From assembly GCF_000972705.2 (NCBI RefSeq), contig NZ_LATL02000086.1, forward strand, positions 1 to 39,565: DNA of 39,565 bases, read 5' to 3'. The translations under genes and the position numbers were made by a program. Each line of letters begins with the position of its first letter. Position 1 is the first letter of the stretch. Positions 18,883 through 26,394 of this stretch are shown here, piece by piece. The notes under the pieces were generated by a model. The model had not been told where the DNA came from. It made no database searches and worked only from the letters and a program-made list of their open reading frames with translations. This stretch comes from Limnoraphis robusta CS-951. Its GTDB lineage: Bacteria; Cyanobacteriota; Cyanobacteriia; Cyanobacteriales; Microcoleaceae.

Positions 18883-19054
18883 ATATCATGTCCGGATAAT
18901 TAGTGATAAAAAAACTTTCTCATAATCCTCCTCTTTCTTCTTCTTTATTTCCTCGGTGACTCGGTGACTCGGTGACTCGGTGACTCCTGTCTCCTGTCTC
19001 CTGTCTCCTGACTCCTCTGTCGTTTATTTATAACTGTTCAACCGGACATGATAT
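18883..19054. mobile_element. MITE-like element with ATATCATGTCCGG terminal inverted repeats
   Basis: ATATCATGTCCGG at 18883-18895 is repeated exactly in inverse orientation (CCGGACATGATAT) at 19042-19054. The 172-bp element has no coding capacity and encloses two adjacent tandem repeats (18953-19012). The 13-bp perfect ends are far beyond chance for this distance. A non-autonomous transposable element is the most likely explanation. Confidence 0.65.
18953..19012. repeat. Tandem repeats: TCGGTGAC x4 then TCCTGTC x3 (+ TCCTGAC)
   Basis: Four exact 8-base units TCGGTGAC (18953-18984) run straight into three exact 7-base units TCCTGTC (18985-19005) and one variant, TCCTGAC (19006-19012). These are like the short tandemly repeated repetitive sequences known from filamentous cyanobacteria. 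They lie inside the MITE-like element. Confidence 0.9.
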
Positions 19055-19256
19055 GAACGGTTGAAATGACCTGACAAAATTGGGTTGAGGGGAAAAAATG
19101 ATAAATTTACTCATTGCCAAAAATCAAATAATCTGCTTAACTACTTAACAATCTCAACAGCTAGCAATTAGCAAAAAGCACTGAAAATATCCGGTCATTC
19201 TGAACAATATTCGGTAAGATTAAAGAAGTAATCTGCTTGCAGTCTGGAGTTTTCTC

Positions 19257-19775
19257 ATGCGACCGCTCAACTTTCTGTTGATTTTCATCGTTTGTATACT
19301 CTTAGTCTTATTTAGTCTACAGAATACAGAACTTGCGACAATTCAAGTCATCAAAGGTGTTGAGGTACAGGCGCCCCTAGCAATAGAACTCATCGCAGCA
19401 ACGGGAGTAGGGGCTTTACTGGCTTGGTTGTTTAGCTTATTATCTCAACTGCAACGAATAGTTATCGCTCGTCAAACGATGCGTCAGATTCGTCAACAAG
19501 AACTGCGAATTCAAGAGTTAGAGAAAGATCTTCAGCAAATTCATCAACAAGGACAGCGCATTCAAGACTTAGAGGGAGATGTCGAAAAGATTCACACCGA
19601 AGAAAAAAGCTCACCCCCAAAAACGGCTTTGACATTAGTAAGTTCTCAAAACACCGATGTCAAACCTGCGCTTGACTCGGAAAATAACATCGAAGCCTCA
19701 CAAACAGACACAACTCCTGAAGGTACAGAAAAACCAGCAAATACCGACAAGGAAACAGTCAACGCCGAAGCTTAA
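19257..19775 (+). CDS. LapA-domain (DUF1049) membrane protein
   Basis: A 172-residue protein with two N-terminal membrane segments (residues about 3-20 and 41-62) around the loop FSLQNTELATIQVIKGVEVQAPLAIEL. This is the typical arrangement of the lipopolysaccharide assembly protein A domain. A coiled coil follows (about 75-115, with repeated QQELRIQELEKDLQQIHQQ-like heptads). The tail is polar, rich in Thr, Glu and Asn, and probably disordered. The known enterobacterial homologue adjusts LPS synthesis. The role in cyanobacteria is not established, so only the domain is asserted. The 3' end faces the SRPBCC gene with a 9-bp gap. Confidence 0.8.
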   Translation: MRPLNFLLIFIVCILLVLFSLQNTELATIQVIKGVEVQAPLAIELIAATGVGALLAWLFSLLSQLQRIVIARQTMRQIRQQELRIQELEKDLQQIHQQGQRIQDLEGDVEKIHTEEKSSPPKTALTLVSSQNTDVKPALDSENNIEASQTDTTPEGTEKPANTDKETVNAEA

Positions 19776-19784
19776 ATTGGGGGT

Positions 19785-20234
19785 TTAATGTTTCTCACAT
19801 TCTGTTTGGGTAACTTGGTGGCGATAGCGAAACATATCTTCTAAACGGCTATTCACCCACCAAGCCAACAGATTCTCAGCTAACCATCCTCCAGGCGGAG
19901 AATAGGTAATCACATCGGTTAAGCGGGTTTTTCCCTGTTCTGAGGAAAACTGATGTCGGTGTACCCAACTCTCCATCGGCCCTTGTTTCTGTTCGTCGGT
20001 AAACAGTCGATAGCGATCGCATTCGGTATGTACCGCTAACCATTGTACCGGAATCGGCCCCAACCACAGACGAAATTCTGTAATCGCCCCGACTTCTAAT
20101 CCTCCCTCCCGTCGGATAATCTCGACAGGTTGCCAAGGGGGAGTTAACAGTTGCAAAATATCCGATCGCCTGTGGAAGTCCCAAACCACCTCAACAGGTG
20201 CATCAATTAAAGAGGAGTATCTAAAATGTAGCAT
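19785..20234 (-). CDS. SRPBCC (START-like ligand-binding) family protein
   Basis: A 149-residue soluble protein with the START/polyketide-cyclase fold signature at its start (RYSSLIDAPVEVVWDFHRR). Family-type strands follow (VGAITEFRLWLGPIPVQWLAVH) and a terminal helix (LLAWWVNSRLEDMFRYRHQV). The family binds hydrophobic ligands in a helix-grip cavity. The ligand is unknown. It is close to the length of the COG4276-like SRPBCC proteins common in cyanobacteria. Its 5' side is shared with the HEAT-repeat gene transcribed in the opposite direction, across a spacer with two perfect palindromes. Confidence 0.8.
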   Translation of the reverse strand: MLHFRYSSLIDAPVEVVWDFHRRSDILQLLTPPWQPVEIIRREGGLEVGAITEFRLWLGPIPVQWLAVHTECDRYRLFTDEQKQGPMESWVHRHQFSSEQGKTRLTDVITYSPPGGWLAENLLAWWVNSRLEDMFRYRHQVTQTECEKH

Positions 20235-20248
20235 GAGCGTTTTTGAGA

Positions 20249-20266
20249 AATTCTAGATCTAGAATT
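20249..20266. repeat. 18-bp perfect palindrome between divergent genes
   Basis: AATTCTAGATCTAGAATT reads identically on both strands. It lies 15 bp upstream of the SRPBCC start and 119 bp before the likely HEAT-gene start. This could be a regulator site or an extended dyad of a mobile palindrome. Nothing in the sequence decides between these. Confidence 0.7.
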
Positions 20267-20323
20267 GCATGAGAATGAGACGATTGTTAGACTAAAAACG
20301 AATAAATTGTGTTTAATCACTTT

Positions 20324-20342
20324 GGGCGTAAGCCTTACGCCC
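20324..20342. repeat. GGGCGTAAG-C-CTTACGCCC interspersed palindrome
   Basis: A nine-base inverted repeat with a single central base (GGGCGTAAG, C, CTTACGCCC). Very similar short palindromes are scattered in many cyanobacterial genomes. It falls in the 5' leader of the HEAT-repeat gene, upstream of the preferred start at 20385. Confidence 0.75.
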
Positions 20343-20384
20343 CTACATTATCCTTTCTCCTCGATAGGGGTTTCAATTCAATCT

Positions 20385-21635
20385 ATGGGTGATCACTCTT
20401 CCAACTTATCGGATGATAGTCTATCTCAAGCGCTACTCAAAAGTGCGATCGCCAAGTTAGAATCTGGAGACTTTCAGCAACGTTGGGATGCGGCTAAACA
20501 GTTAGCCAAAATGGGAACCATAGCGATTAACCCGTTGATTGAAATTCTCGAATCGGAAGAAGCTGATCTCGAAGTGCGTTGGTTTGTGGCGCGTACACTC
20601 GGACAGTTTAACAGCAATGAAATTGTACCCGCTTTAGTTCAGGTCTTGCAAACCGCTAAAACCAGCGATTCCTCAGAAACAGACTTACTGGAAATGGCAG
20701 CAACGGCTTTAGCAAATTTAGGAACTTCAGGGATTGATTCTCTCAACAGCTTACTGGATAATCAACAGTTAAGACTCTTAGCAACCGAAGCGATCGCTCA
20801 AATTCGCCGTTCTGAAACAATTAGCCCTTTATTGACTGTTGTGAATGATTCTAACCCAAAAATTCGGGCTTGTGCAATTGAAGCGTTAGGCAGTTTTCAT
20901 GATCCTCGTATTCCACCTGTATTAATTCAGGCTTTAAATGATCCTGCCGCTTCTGTCAGAAAAGAAGCGATTATGGGTTTAAGTCGGCGGGGAGATTTAG
21001 TACAGGAATTCAACTTAGTTGAACACCTGCAACCTTTATTATGGGATATCCGCCCCGAAGTTTGTCAACAGGCACAAATTGCCCTGTCGCGTATGGGTAC
21101 GGATCAGGCGGTGATGGCTTTAGTTGAACAAATTGAATCGACAACAGTACCAATTAGCGTTAAACTTGATGGAGTTAAAGCTTTGTGTTGGATGGAAACT
21201 CCGACTGCTGTTAATCAGTTAAAACAGATTTTATTGAAAATTCCAGATGAGCCGACTTCTAACAACAGCTCTTTCCCTCTGCATCCAGAAATCATTCAAG
21301 GACTGGGACGAATCAGCCAACCCGAAGTAAAAATTCAAGCCAGTCAGATTTTAATTGAATTTCTCCAAAGTCAACACCCTTCTAGGGAAATTCCGGTTTT
21401 CAAACAATTAATTTCTTTGAGTTTAGGACAGTTAGGGAATATAGCTGCTATGGATTCTCTGGTTCAACTGTTAGCCGACGCAGAAATGACGGTTCGGTTT
21501 CATTGTATTGCTGCATTGAAACAGTTAAATTCTCCCCAAGTCTATGAACGACTCCAACAGTTATCTCAAGACAGCAATCTTGCACCGAATTTACAACAAG
21601 GAATCTCAATGGCATTAGCAGAATGGGGCAGCTAA
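20385..21635 (+). CDS. HEAT-repeat protein
   Basis: A 416-residue protein built largely of HEAT/PBS-lyase-like helical repeats, with recurring cores such as VRWFVARTLGQF, IRACAIEALGSFHDPR, VRKEAIMGLSRRGD and VRFHCIAALKQLNS. Such solenoids act as protein-binding scaffolds. Relatives attach or handle bilins, but this one is not adjacent to a phycobiliprotein gene, so no lyase role is asserted. The frame is open 40 codons further upstream. That segment reads through the GGGCGTAAG palindrome and lacks family character, so ATG 20385 (MGDHSSNLSDD) is preferred. The stop is 149 bp before the LysR gene. Confidence 0.8.
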   Translation: MGDHSSNLSDDSLSQALLKSAIAKLESGDFQQRWDAAKQLAKMGTIAINPLIEILESEEADLEVRWFVARTLGQFNSNEIVPALVQVLQTAKTSDSSETDLLEMAATALANLGTSGIDSLNSLLDNQQLRLLATEAIAQIRRSETISPLLTVVNDSNPKIRACAIEALGSFHDPRIPPVLIQALNDPAASVRKEAIMGLSRRGDLVQEFNLVEHLQPLLWDIRPEVCQQAQIALSRMGTDQAVMALVEQIESTTVPISVKLDGVKALCWMETPTAVNQLKQILLKIPDEPTSNNSSFPLHPEIIQGLGRISQPEVKIQASQILIEFLQSQHPSREIPVFKQLISLSLGQLGNIAAMDSLVQLLADAEMTVRFHCIAALKQLNSPQVYERLQQLSQDSNLAPNLQQGISMALAEWGS

Positions 21636-21704
21636 ACAGTGATCAGTTATCAGTCTTTTTGCAAGATAGCCTTTTTCCTATTCCCTGTTCCCTGTTTTCA
21701 AGCT

Positions 21705-21746
21705 GTATAAACTTCTACCGAACCGAAATCATAGATAAACTACCAT
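21705..21746 (+). promoter_or_regulatory. NtcA-activated promoter of the ntcB-like gene
   Basis: GTA (21705-21707), eight bases, and TAC (21716-21718) form an exact GTAN8TAC site. Exactly 22 bases later comes TACCAT (21741-21746), an exact TAN3T -10 box. This is the canonical class II NtcA-activated arrangement. Transcription should start near 21753, about 32 bases before the LysR ATG at 21785. The activation signal would be 2-oxoglutarate/nitrogen limitation. Confidence 0.85.
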
Positions 21747-21784
21747 GAATTTGGATAGACTATAGCCATCTTAATCAAATTTTC

Positions 21785-22816
21785 ATGCGCCTAGAGCAGT
21801 TGCAATCTTTTCTGTGTGTCGCTGAAACGGGAAGCTTTCAACAAGCAGCACTCAAATGTGGCGTAACTCAATCAACGATCAGCCGCCAAGTGCAAGGACT
21901 AGAAGCCGAACTCGGTTTACCGCTATTCCATCGCACCGCCCAAGCAAAGCTGACGATTGGGGGAGAACGCTTTTGGCCCTATGCTCGCAAAATCTGTCAA
22001 ACCTGGGATGGTGCCAAAGAAGAACTTGCCACCTTGCTAGCGGGAAAGCAGCCCGAACTCTGTGTAGCCGCCATTCATTCGATATGCGCGTCCTACCTAC
22101 CGCCAGTGTTACAGAAATTTTGCTACGCCTACCCGGAAGTTCAACTGCGAGTCACCTCCTTGGGAAGTGATCGGGCGTTAAAGGTGCTGCGAGATGGGTT
22201 GGTTGACGTCGCGATCGTGATGAATAACCGCTCATTTACAGCAACAGGAGAATTGATTGTCGAAAGCCTCTATGAAGAACCCATAGAAGTCTTGATGGCT
22301 CATAATCATCCTCTTGCCAAGTCTACCCAAGTACCTTGGTCAGAACTGGTTCGTTATCCGCAAGTGGTGTTCAAAGACGGGTATGGAATGCGGCGCTGGG
22401 TTCAAGAAAAATTCAACCAAACTGGAGCAAAATTGAATGCCGTTCTAGAACTCAATACACTTGACGCCTTTCGGGGTGTTGTACGTCAGGGACAACTAAT
22501 TGCTTTACTCCCCCGTTCAGCCCTGATCGAGTCGCGTACAGACCCGACTCTCACCATTTGTGCTATTCAGCCACCCGAACGTCGAGTTCATTCCACTGAC
22601 AGCCCATTGTCGCCGGAATCATCAAATTTCTCAGACGTTGAGAAAACCCCCCCTGATCCGGCTTGGAGTCGTGAAGTGGTGATGGTGGCGACTTCTGACC
22701 GAATGCAAATTCCCCCGATAGAATATTTCTGGAAACTGGTTCAGGAATTTATTCCACCTGGGTCTGATCGGGTTCTTGAGCAAATCGGTCAATTGACTGT
22801 CAAAAGCACCTCCTAA
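21785..22816 (+). CDS. ntcB: LysR-family regulator, NtcB-like (nitrate assimilation)
   Basis: A 343-residue LysR-type regulator. The N-terminal winged helix-turn-helix (MRLEQLQSFLCVAETGSFQQAALKCG..., residues 1-60) is followed by a periplasmic-binding-like effector domain (about 90-290). The N-terminal and central sequence (GVTQSTISRQVQGLEAELGL, LFHRTAQAKLTIGGERF, LRDGLVDVAIVMN) closely resembles remembered cyanobacterial NtcB proteins. NtcB activates nitrate/nitrite assimilation genes, and ntcB itself is NtcA-dependent. The exact NtcA promoter in front supports the assignment. The segment after about 285 is longer than in typical NtcB (about 310 residues). First gene of a probable operon with the TrpD-like gene 50 bp downstream. 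Confidence 0.75.
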   Translation: MRLEQLQSFLCVAETGSFQQAALKCGVTQSTISRQVQGLEAELGLPLFHRTAQAKLTIGGERFWPYARKICQTWDGAKEELATLLAGKQPELCVAAIHSICASYLPPVLQKFCYAYPEVQLRVTSLGSDRALKVLRDGLVDVAIVMNNRSFTATGELIVESLYEEPIEVLMAHNHPLAKSTQVPWSELVRYPQVVFKDGYGMRRWVQEKFNQTGAKLNAVLELNTLDAFRGVVRQGQLIALLPRSALIESRTDPTLTICAIQPPERRVHSTDSPLSPESSNFSDVEKTPPDPAWSREVVMVATSDRMQIPPIEYFWKLVQEFIPPGSDRVLEQIGQLTVKSTS

Positions 22817-22866
22817 ACAAGATATGCTGGGGATTTCCTTGTTGTTTTAACCTCTAATTTGGTGTA

Positions 22867-23919
22867 ATGAGCGATCGCTTTCGAGAACTACTCCGTAAAA
22901 TTGGCAGTGGCCCCCATACCGGGGAAAATCTCAATCGGACTGAGGCTGCCGAAGCGATGAAAATGATGCTGTTGCAGGAAGCAACGCCTGCCCAAATTGG
23001 CGCATTTTTAATTGCTCATCGGATCAAACGACCCACCGGTGAAGAATTAGCGGGAATGTTGGATGGGTGCGATCAATTCGCTAGCAAACTTCAACCGCTC
23101 TCAACTCCTCCCTTAATCTTGAACTGTCCCTACGATGGGCGCTCCCGTACTGCTCCTGTTGCTCCGTTAACCGCGTTAATTGTGGCGACAGCAGGCGTTC
23201 CGGTAATTTTACATGGGGGGGACACCATGCCAACCAAAGAAGGGATTCCCCTGATAGAAGTTTGGCAGGGTTTGGGAGTGGATTGGACAACGCTAACCCT
23301 AGAACGAGTCCAACAGGTGCTAGAGACAACCGGGGTAGGGTTTGTCTATCTTCCCCGTCATTTCCCGGAGGCGGCAGCTTTGGTTCCCTATCGTCGGGAA
23401 ATTGGCAAGCGTCCACCTCTGGCAACGATGGAGTTGATGTGGTCTCCCTATGCAGGTGTAGCAACTCTGGCTTGTGGATACGTTCATCCGCCGACGGAGG
23501 TGTTATTTCGCGAAACGTTCAAATGGCGAGGAACGAGTCAGTTTATCAGCGTTAAAGGTTTAGAAGGAAGTTGTGATTTGCCCCGCGATCGCACTTGCAT
23601 TATTGGTGTACATCAACTCTCAAGTCAATCTGGGGAAGATTATCACCTCGAACGTTGGCTATTACATCCCAGTGATTATGGGTTTGCGGGAAAGGAAGTT
23701 CCCCTAGAAAGTTCAACCCACTTGTTCGCCCAGATGCAAAGGGTTGTACAGGGTCAAGCCGATGAGTTGATGCAAGCGGCGGTTTGGAATGGGGGATTTT
23801 ATCTGTGGCAGTGTGGAGTGTGTTCTGATTTAGAATCCGGTTTATCAATCGCCAAACAATTGTTGATTGATGGCGTTGTCGAAAAACTGGAAACCCTTCG
23901 TCTAGCTGTTCATGGATAG
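22867..23919 (+). CDS. Anthranilate phosphoribosyltransferase-like protein (degenerate TrpD paralogue)
   Basis: A 350-residue protein with the glycosyltransferase family 3 two-domain plan: a helical N-terminal domain (MKMMLLQEATPAQIGAFLIAHRIKRPTGEELAGM, residues about 30-65) and an alpha/beta domain. The PRPP-binding GTGGD of true TrpD is replaced by CPYDGR near residue 83. The KHGNR...SGSAD segment is replaced by LHGGDTMPTKEG. Tryptophan synthesis is therefore unlikely. A GTG-like HIP1 octamer overlaps its start codon region (22871). It sits between ntcB-like and mobA genes and overlaps the next gene by 8 bp. A nitrogen-related role is inferred only from this context. Confidence 0.75.
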   Translation: MSDRFRELLRKIGSGPHTGENLNRTEAAEAMKMMLLQEATPAQIGAFLIAHRIKRPTGEELAGMLDGCDQFASKLQPLSTPPLILNCPYDGRSRTAPVAPLTALIVATAGVPVILHGGDTMPTKEGIPLIEVWQGLGVDWTTLTLERVQQVLETTGVGFVYLPRHFPEAAALVPYRREIGKRPPLATMELMWSPYAGVATLACGYVHPPTEVLFRETFKWRGTSQFISVKGLEGSCDLPRDRTCIIGVHQLSSQSGEDYHLERWLLHPSDYGFAGKEVPLESSTHLFAQMQRVVQGQADELMQAAVWNGGFYLWQCGVCSDLESGLSIAKQLLIDGVVEKLETLRLAVHG

Positions 23920-24466
23920 TTCAAGGAAAATTATGATTGCTCAAAAGTTCGTCAGAAAGGTCAAGCAAAAACTGAAAAAGATCCCGATTCTTTCTTTGGG
24001 ATTATTAAGTCTAGCGATCGTGCCGGGATTGATGATGATTGGCTTTGTCAGCACCGTCACTCTAACTTGTGAACGCACCGAACAAACTCAAGGAAATTGT
24101 GATCTTGAAGAATCCGGTTTACTCGGATCAAGTTTTACGGAAATTCCGATTGAGAGTTTGCAGGGCGCCCAAATCATCAAGAAGAATATTGAGGATTTAG
24201 CGGACTCTGACTATAGTGCTTTTTATGTGGCACTCTTAACCGAAAATGGTCGGGTTTTCTTACCGTTTTATCGCCTTGATCACCACTACGCTCAAGATGT
24301 CGTTGCTCAAATTAACGACTTCATTGATAATCCTGAAACTCTGATTCTCGAAATTGATGAAGATTCTCGTTCATCTGCTTATCTCTGGGGTGCAATGTTA
24401 TTGGGAGTGGGCGGCGGACTGTTTAGCACTTGGGTTTCTCGCGCCAAGCGATTTAATTGTTTTTAA
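23912..24466 (+). CDS. Conserved hypothetical membrane protein
   Basis: A 184-residue protein not recognised as a named family. A basic N-terminus (KFVRKVKQKLKK) precedes a membrane segment at about 30-52 (LSLGLLSLAIVPGLMMIGFVSTVTL). A probably extracytoplasmic domain of about 100 residues follows, with two cysteines (TLTCERTEQTQGNCDLEE) that could form a disulfide. A second membrane segment lies near the C-terminus (AMLLGVGGGLFSTWV). The start may be 23912 or the internal ATG at 23933 (MIAQKF). The 8-bp overlap with the preceding gene points to translational coupling in the NtcA-driven operon. Confidence 0.65.
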   Translation: MDSSRKIMIAQKFVRKVKQKLKKIPILSLGLLSLAIVPGLMMIGFVSTVTLTCERTEQTQGNCDLEESGLLGSSFTEIPIESLQGAQIIKKNIEDLADSDYSAFYVALLTENGRVFLPFYRLDHHYAQDVVAQINDFIDNPETLILEIDEDSRSSAYLWGAMLLGVGGGLFSTWVSRAKRFNCF

Positions 24467-24496
24467 GGGTGATCGAATCTGATTCTTGAATGTTTA

Positions 24497-25102
24497 ATGA
24501 TGTCAAATCCCGAGATCGCAGCTTTGATTTTAGCCGGTGGAAAAAGTTCTCGTATGGGTCGAGATAAAGCCCTGATTGACTACCAAGGGAAACCTTTATT
24601 AACCCGAGTTTGTCAGGTGGCGGCTGGCTGCTGTTCATCGGTTTATGTGTTGACATCTTGGCCTGCAAGATATCAGAACATTGTCTCAGAACAGGTGCAT
24701 TTTTTACCGGAGTCCGAACCCGGTCAAGGTCCCTTGGTGGCTTTAGCCGATGGACTTACTCAAATTGATGCAGAGTGGGTGTTGCTTTTGGCTTGCGACT
24801 TACCTCAGCTTCAACCGGAAATTTTGCAAAACTGGCTGACTCAACTGACTGAAGTTTCTCAGTCAATCTTGGCTGTTGTTCCCTCTCAGGAGTCTGGTTG
24901 GGAACCGTTGTGTGGGTTTTATCGCCAAGCGGCTTTGACGGAGTTAAAACGTTTTATTCAACAAGGCGGACGTTCGTTTCAAACTTGGTTAACTCAGGTT
25001 CCGGTTCAGGCTTTAAGTCTAGAAGGAACAACGATGAAAATGCTGTTTAACTGTAATACTCCTGAAGATTTACAAGCGTTAAAAGGTGAATCCGAAAAAT
25101 AA
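24497..25102 (+). CDS. mobA: Molybdenum cofactor guanylyltransferase MobA
   Basis: A 201-residue nucleotidyltransferase that attaches GMP to molybdopterin. The GTP/molybdopterin binding motif LILAGGKSSRMGRDKAL lies at residues about 10-26. The metal-site strand LLLACDLPQLQPE (about 94-106) and WEPLCGFYRQAAL (about 133-145) are typical of MobA. The C-terminal FNCNTPEDLQAL also matches the family. Cyanobacterial nitrate reductase depends on a Mo cofactor, so the position in an operon behind an NtcB-like regulator and an NtcA promoter is functionally coherent. It lies 30 bp after the membrane protein gene. A relaxed -10/terminator signal between them was not seen. Confidence 0.88.
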   Translation: MMSNPEIAALILAGGKSSRMGRDKALIDYQGKPLLTRVCQVAAGCCSSVYVLTSWPARYQNIVSEQVHFLPESEPGQGPLVALADGLTQIDAEWVLLLACDLPQLQPEILQNWLTQLTEVSQSILAVVPSQESGWEPLCGFYRQAALTELKRFIQQGGRSFQTWLTQVPVQALSLEGTTMKMLFNCNTPEDLQALKGESEK

Positions 25103-25309
25103 ACTCAATCTAAAAAAAAGAACTAATCTTGTTGAAATTTTTTATTTTTTCTTTATGTTTCTCAAGCAAAAATCTCAAGCGACGAATTGATCGGACTTTT
25201 CCCTTACCGATTCTCAAATGGAGTCCAGATTGTCAGTGATTTTACCGATTCAAATTAGCTAAACTGAGTATTATTGATTTAATCAAAAAAATAAGTTAGG
25301 AGTACCCGG

Positions 25310-25654
25310 ATGAAATACGCATTTGATTTAATTGGCATTTCTCCAGTGTTATCCTTTTTTTACCAACAACAAGAACTCCAGGAAAAAGCATCAAGTGGCA
25401 TTGAATACTTAGGACAGCATCAATGTACCTTAGATATTTTTATTTCCTCAGTTGAAACCATTTCTAAACAAAAAAACTGGAAGATTGATGAAGTCGTCGA
25501 TAGTGTCATCGGATTTTGGGTGAATCATTCAGATAGCATTAACTATTGGAAATCTCGTTTAGAAGATGCCGGACGGGATAATCTGTTAGTGGCTCGAGTG
25601 GCGGATATTAAATCCCTACGAACCACATTTGAATCGCTGCTGCATGAATCTTAA
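25310..25654 (+). CDS. Conserved hypothetical protein (114 aa)
   Basis: A small acidic soluble protein of no recognised family. It is mostly helical in appearance (QQQELQEKASSGIEYLGQH; SVETISKQKNWKIDEVVDSVIGFWVNHSDSI), with no membrane segment, no cysteine pair and no nucleotide motif. A good ribosome binding site (AGGAG near 25298) precedes the ATG. Codon use looks like the neighbours. A 207-bp T-rich gap separates it from mobA, so it is probably transcribed separately. A G+C-rich hairpin follows its stop. Confidence 0.65.
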   Translation: MKYAFDLIGISPVLSFFYQQQELQEKASSGIEYLGQHQCTLDIFISSVETISKQKNWKIDEVVDSVIGFWVNHSDSINYWKSRLEDAGRDNLLVARVADIKSLRTTFESLLHES

Positions 25655-25667
25655 CCCTGGAAAAAGG

Positions 25668-25697
25668 GGGCGGGTAATAACCTTTGTAAACCCGCCC
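25668..25697 (+). terminator. Hairpin after the 114-aa hypothetical gene
   Basis: GGGCGGGT (25668-25675) pairs with ACCCGCCC (25690-25697) around a 14-base loop. There is no T-run after it, so termination may be rho-independent only in part. The position 14 bp after the stop codon fits a 3'-end structure. Confidence 0.45.
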
Positions 25698-26115
25698 TCA
25701 CCTAGAACTTTTCTCCCCCCATACAGCGATCGCGTTTCCTATTGCTTCAATTTTTGATATTCGTGACCAAATTCCGGCACAATTTCCCCGATTTTCGATT
25801 GACAACTGAGGGAACTTGACTTATTATTAAAGAATGGGAATCTGTGCCGACATATAATATCCCGTTTTCATCCTTGAATCAGTAATCATCAGGTAAGTTA
25901 GCCATTTTTGACCTAGTACAAATAACCTGTATCAAGCTGATTTTCGTCTAATACTAAACCAAGTTATCCAAGTTGACTTGACGCAAGCATCAACCCGAGG
26001 CAAGAGTCTTAGCGTTTATTAGTTAAGTTTTTCTAATCAATAACTGTAAATACTTTTGAAAATTAAAAGATTAGGCTAAAAATCGAATTTTTTATTGAGA
26101 AACTTTCTTAAATAG

Positions 26116-26145
26116 TTGACGAAAATTTAGGGGTTCTGGTATAGT
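26116..26145 (+). promoter_or_regulatory. Candidate sigma-70-type promoter
   Basis: TTGACG (26116-26121) and TATAGT (26140-26145) are separated by 18 bases, close to the consensus housekeeping arrangement. The expected start is about 26152, some 240 bases before the permease ATG. This is either a long leader or a separate non-coding transcript. Confidence 0.45.
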
Positions 26146-26330
26146 GATAGAAACCACTCCCAAGGGGGTCTAGTGTCTACCCGTCAAAATAGAGGCTAAA
26201 ACCCTTATCCCTTCGTAAAATATCAAGATTTTCTGACCAATTTTTTCAACCATAACGCACAAATTTTCAAAGCCCAAGCCAAACCCCAAAATCCACATCT
26301 TGACAAAATCGCCAATTTATGCAGTAAGAA

Positions 26331-26378
26331 GGCAAGAGGCAAGAGATAATATTCATAATTCATAATTCATAATTCATA
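26331..26378. repeat. Heptamer repeats: GGCAAGA x2 and ATTCATA x4
   Basis: Two exact GGCAAGA units (26331-26344) are followed after six bases by four exact ATTCATA units (26351-26378). They belong to the heptanucleotide STRR class seen in filamentous cyanobacteria. The repeats end only 16 bp before the permease start, so copy-number change would alter its immediate leader. Confidence 0.85.
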
Positions 26379-26394
26379 ACTATTATGAGGTGTC

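Larger units (their letters stand above)
18761..19256. other. 496-bp intergenic region with a MITE-like element and tandem repeats
   Basis: No protein gene is supported. It contains a purine-rich tract (from about 18772) facing a pyrimidine-rich tract (about 18823-18842) after the PfpI gene, which could pair weakly. The MITE-like element 18883-19054 with its tandem repeats follows, then about 200 bp before the LapA-domain gene in which no clear promoter was recognised. Confidence 0.55.
25655..26394. other. 740-bp intergenic region
   Basis: No protein gene is supported. The stretch holds the hairpin at 25668-25697, a HIP1 site at 25726-25733, a promoter-like pair at 26116-26145 and heptamer repeats at 26331-26378. 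The last 16 bp contain a GAGG ribosome binding site for the permease gene. It is unusually long for this window, and a small RNA transcribed from 26152 is conceivable. Confidence 0.5.

Noticed and set aside
20265..20384. Upstream 40-codon extension of the HEAT-repeat frame
   Set aside because: It reads through the GGGCGTAAG palindrome and lacks the family pattern. ATG 20385 gives a normal start.
23081..23464. 127-codon minus-strand frame in the TrpD-like gene
   Set aside because: It is a shadow frame with unusual composition (rich in Pro, Leu and Arg). The sense frame has clear family structure.
26150..26220. Possible Yfr1-type small RNA
   Set aside because: The conserved ACTCCTCACAC core is absent. 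Only a generic small-RNA possibility is retained as a finding.
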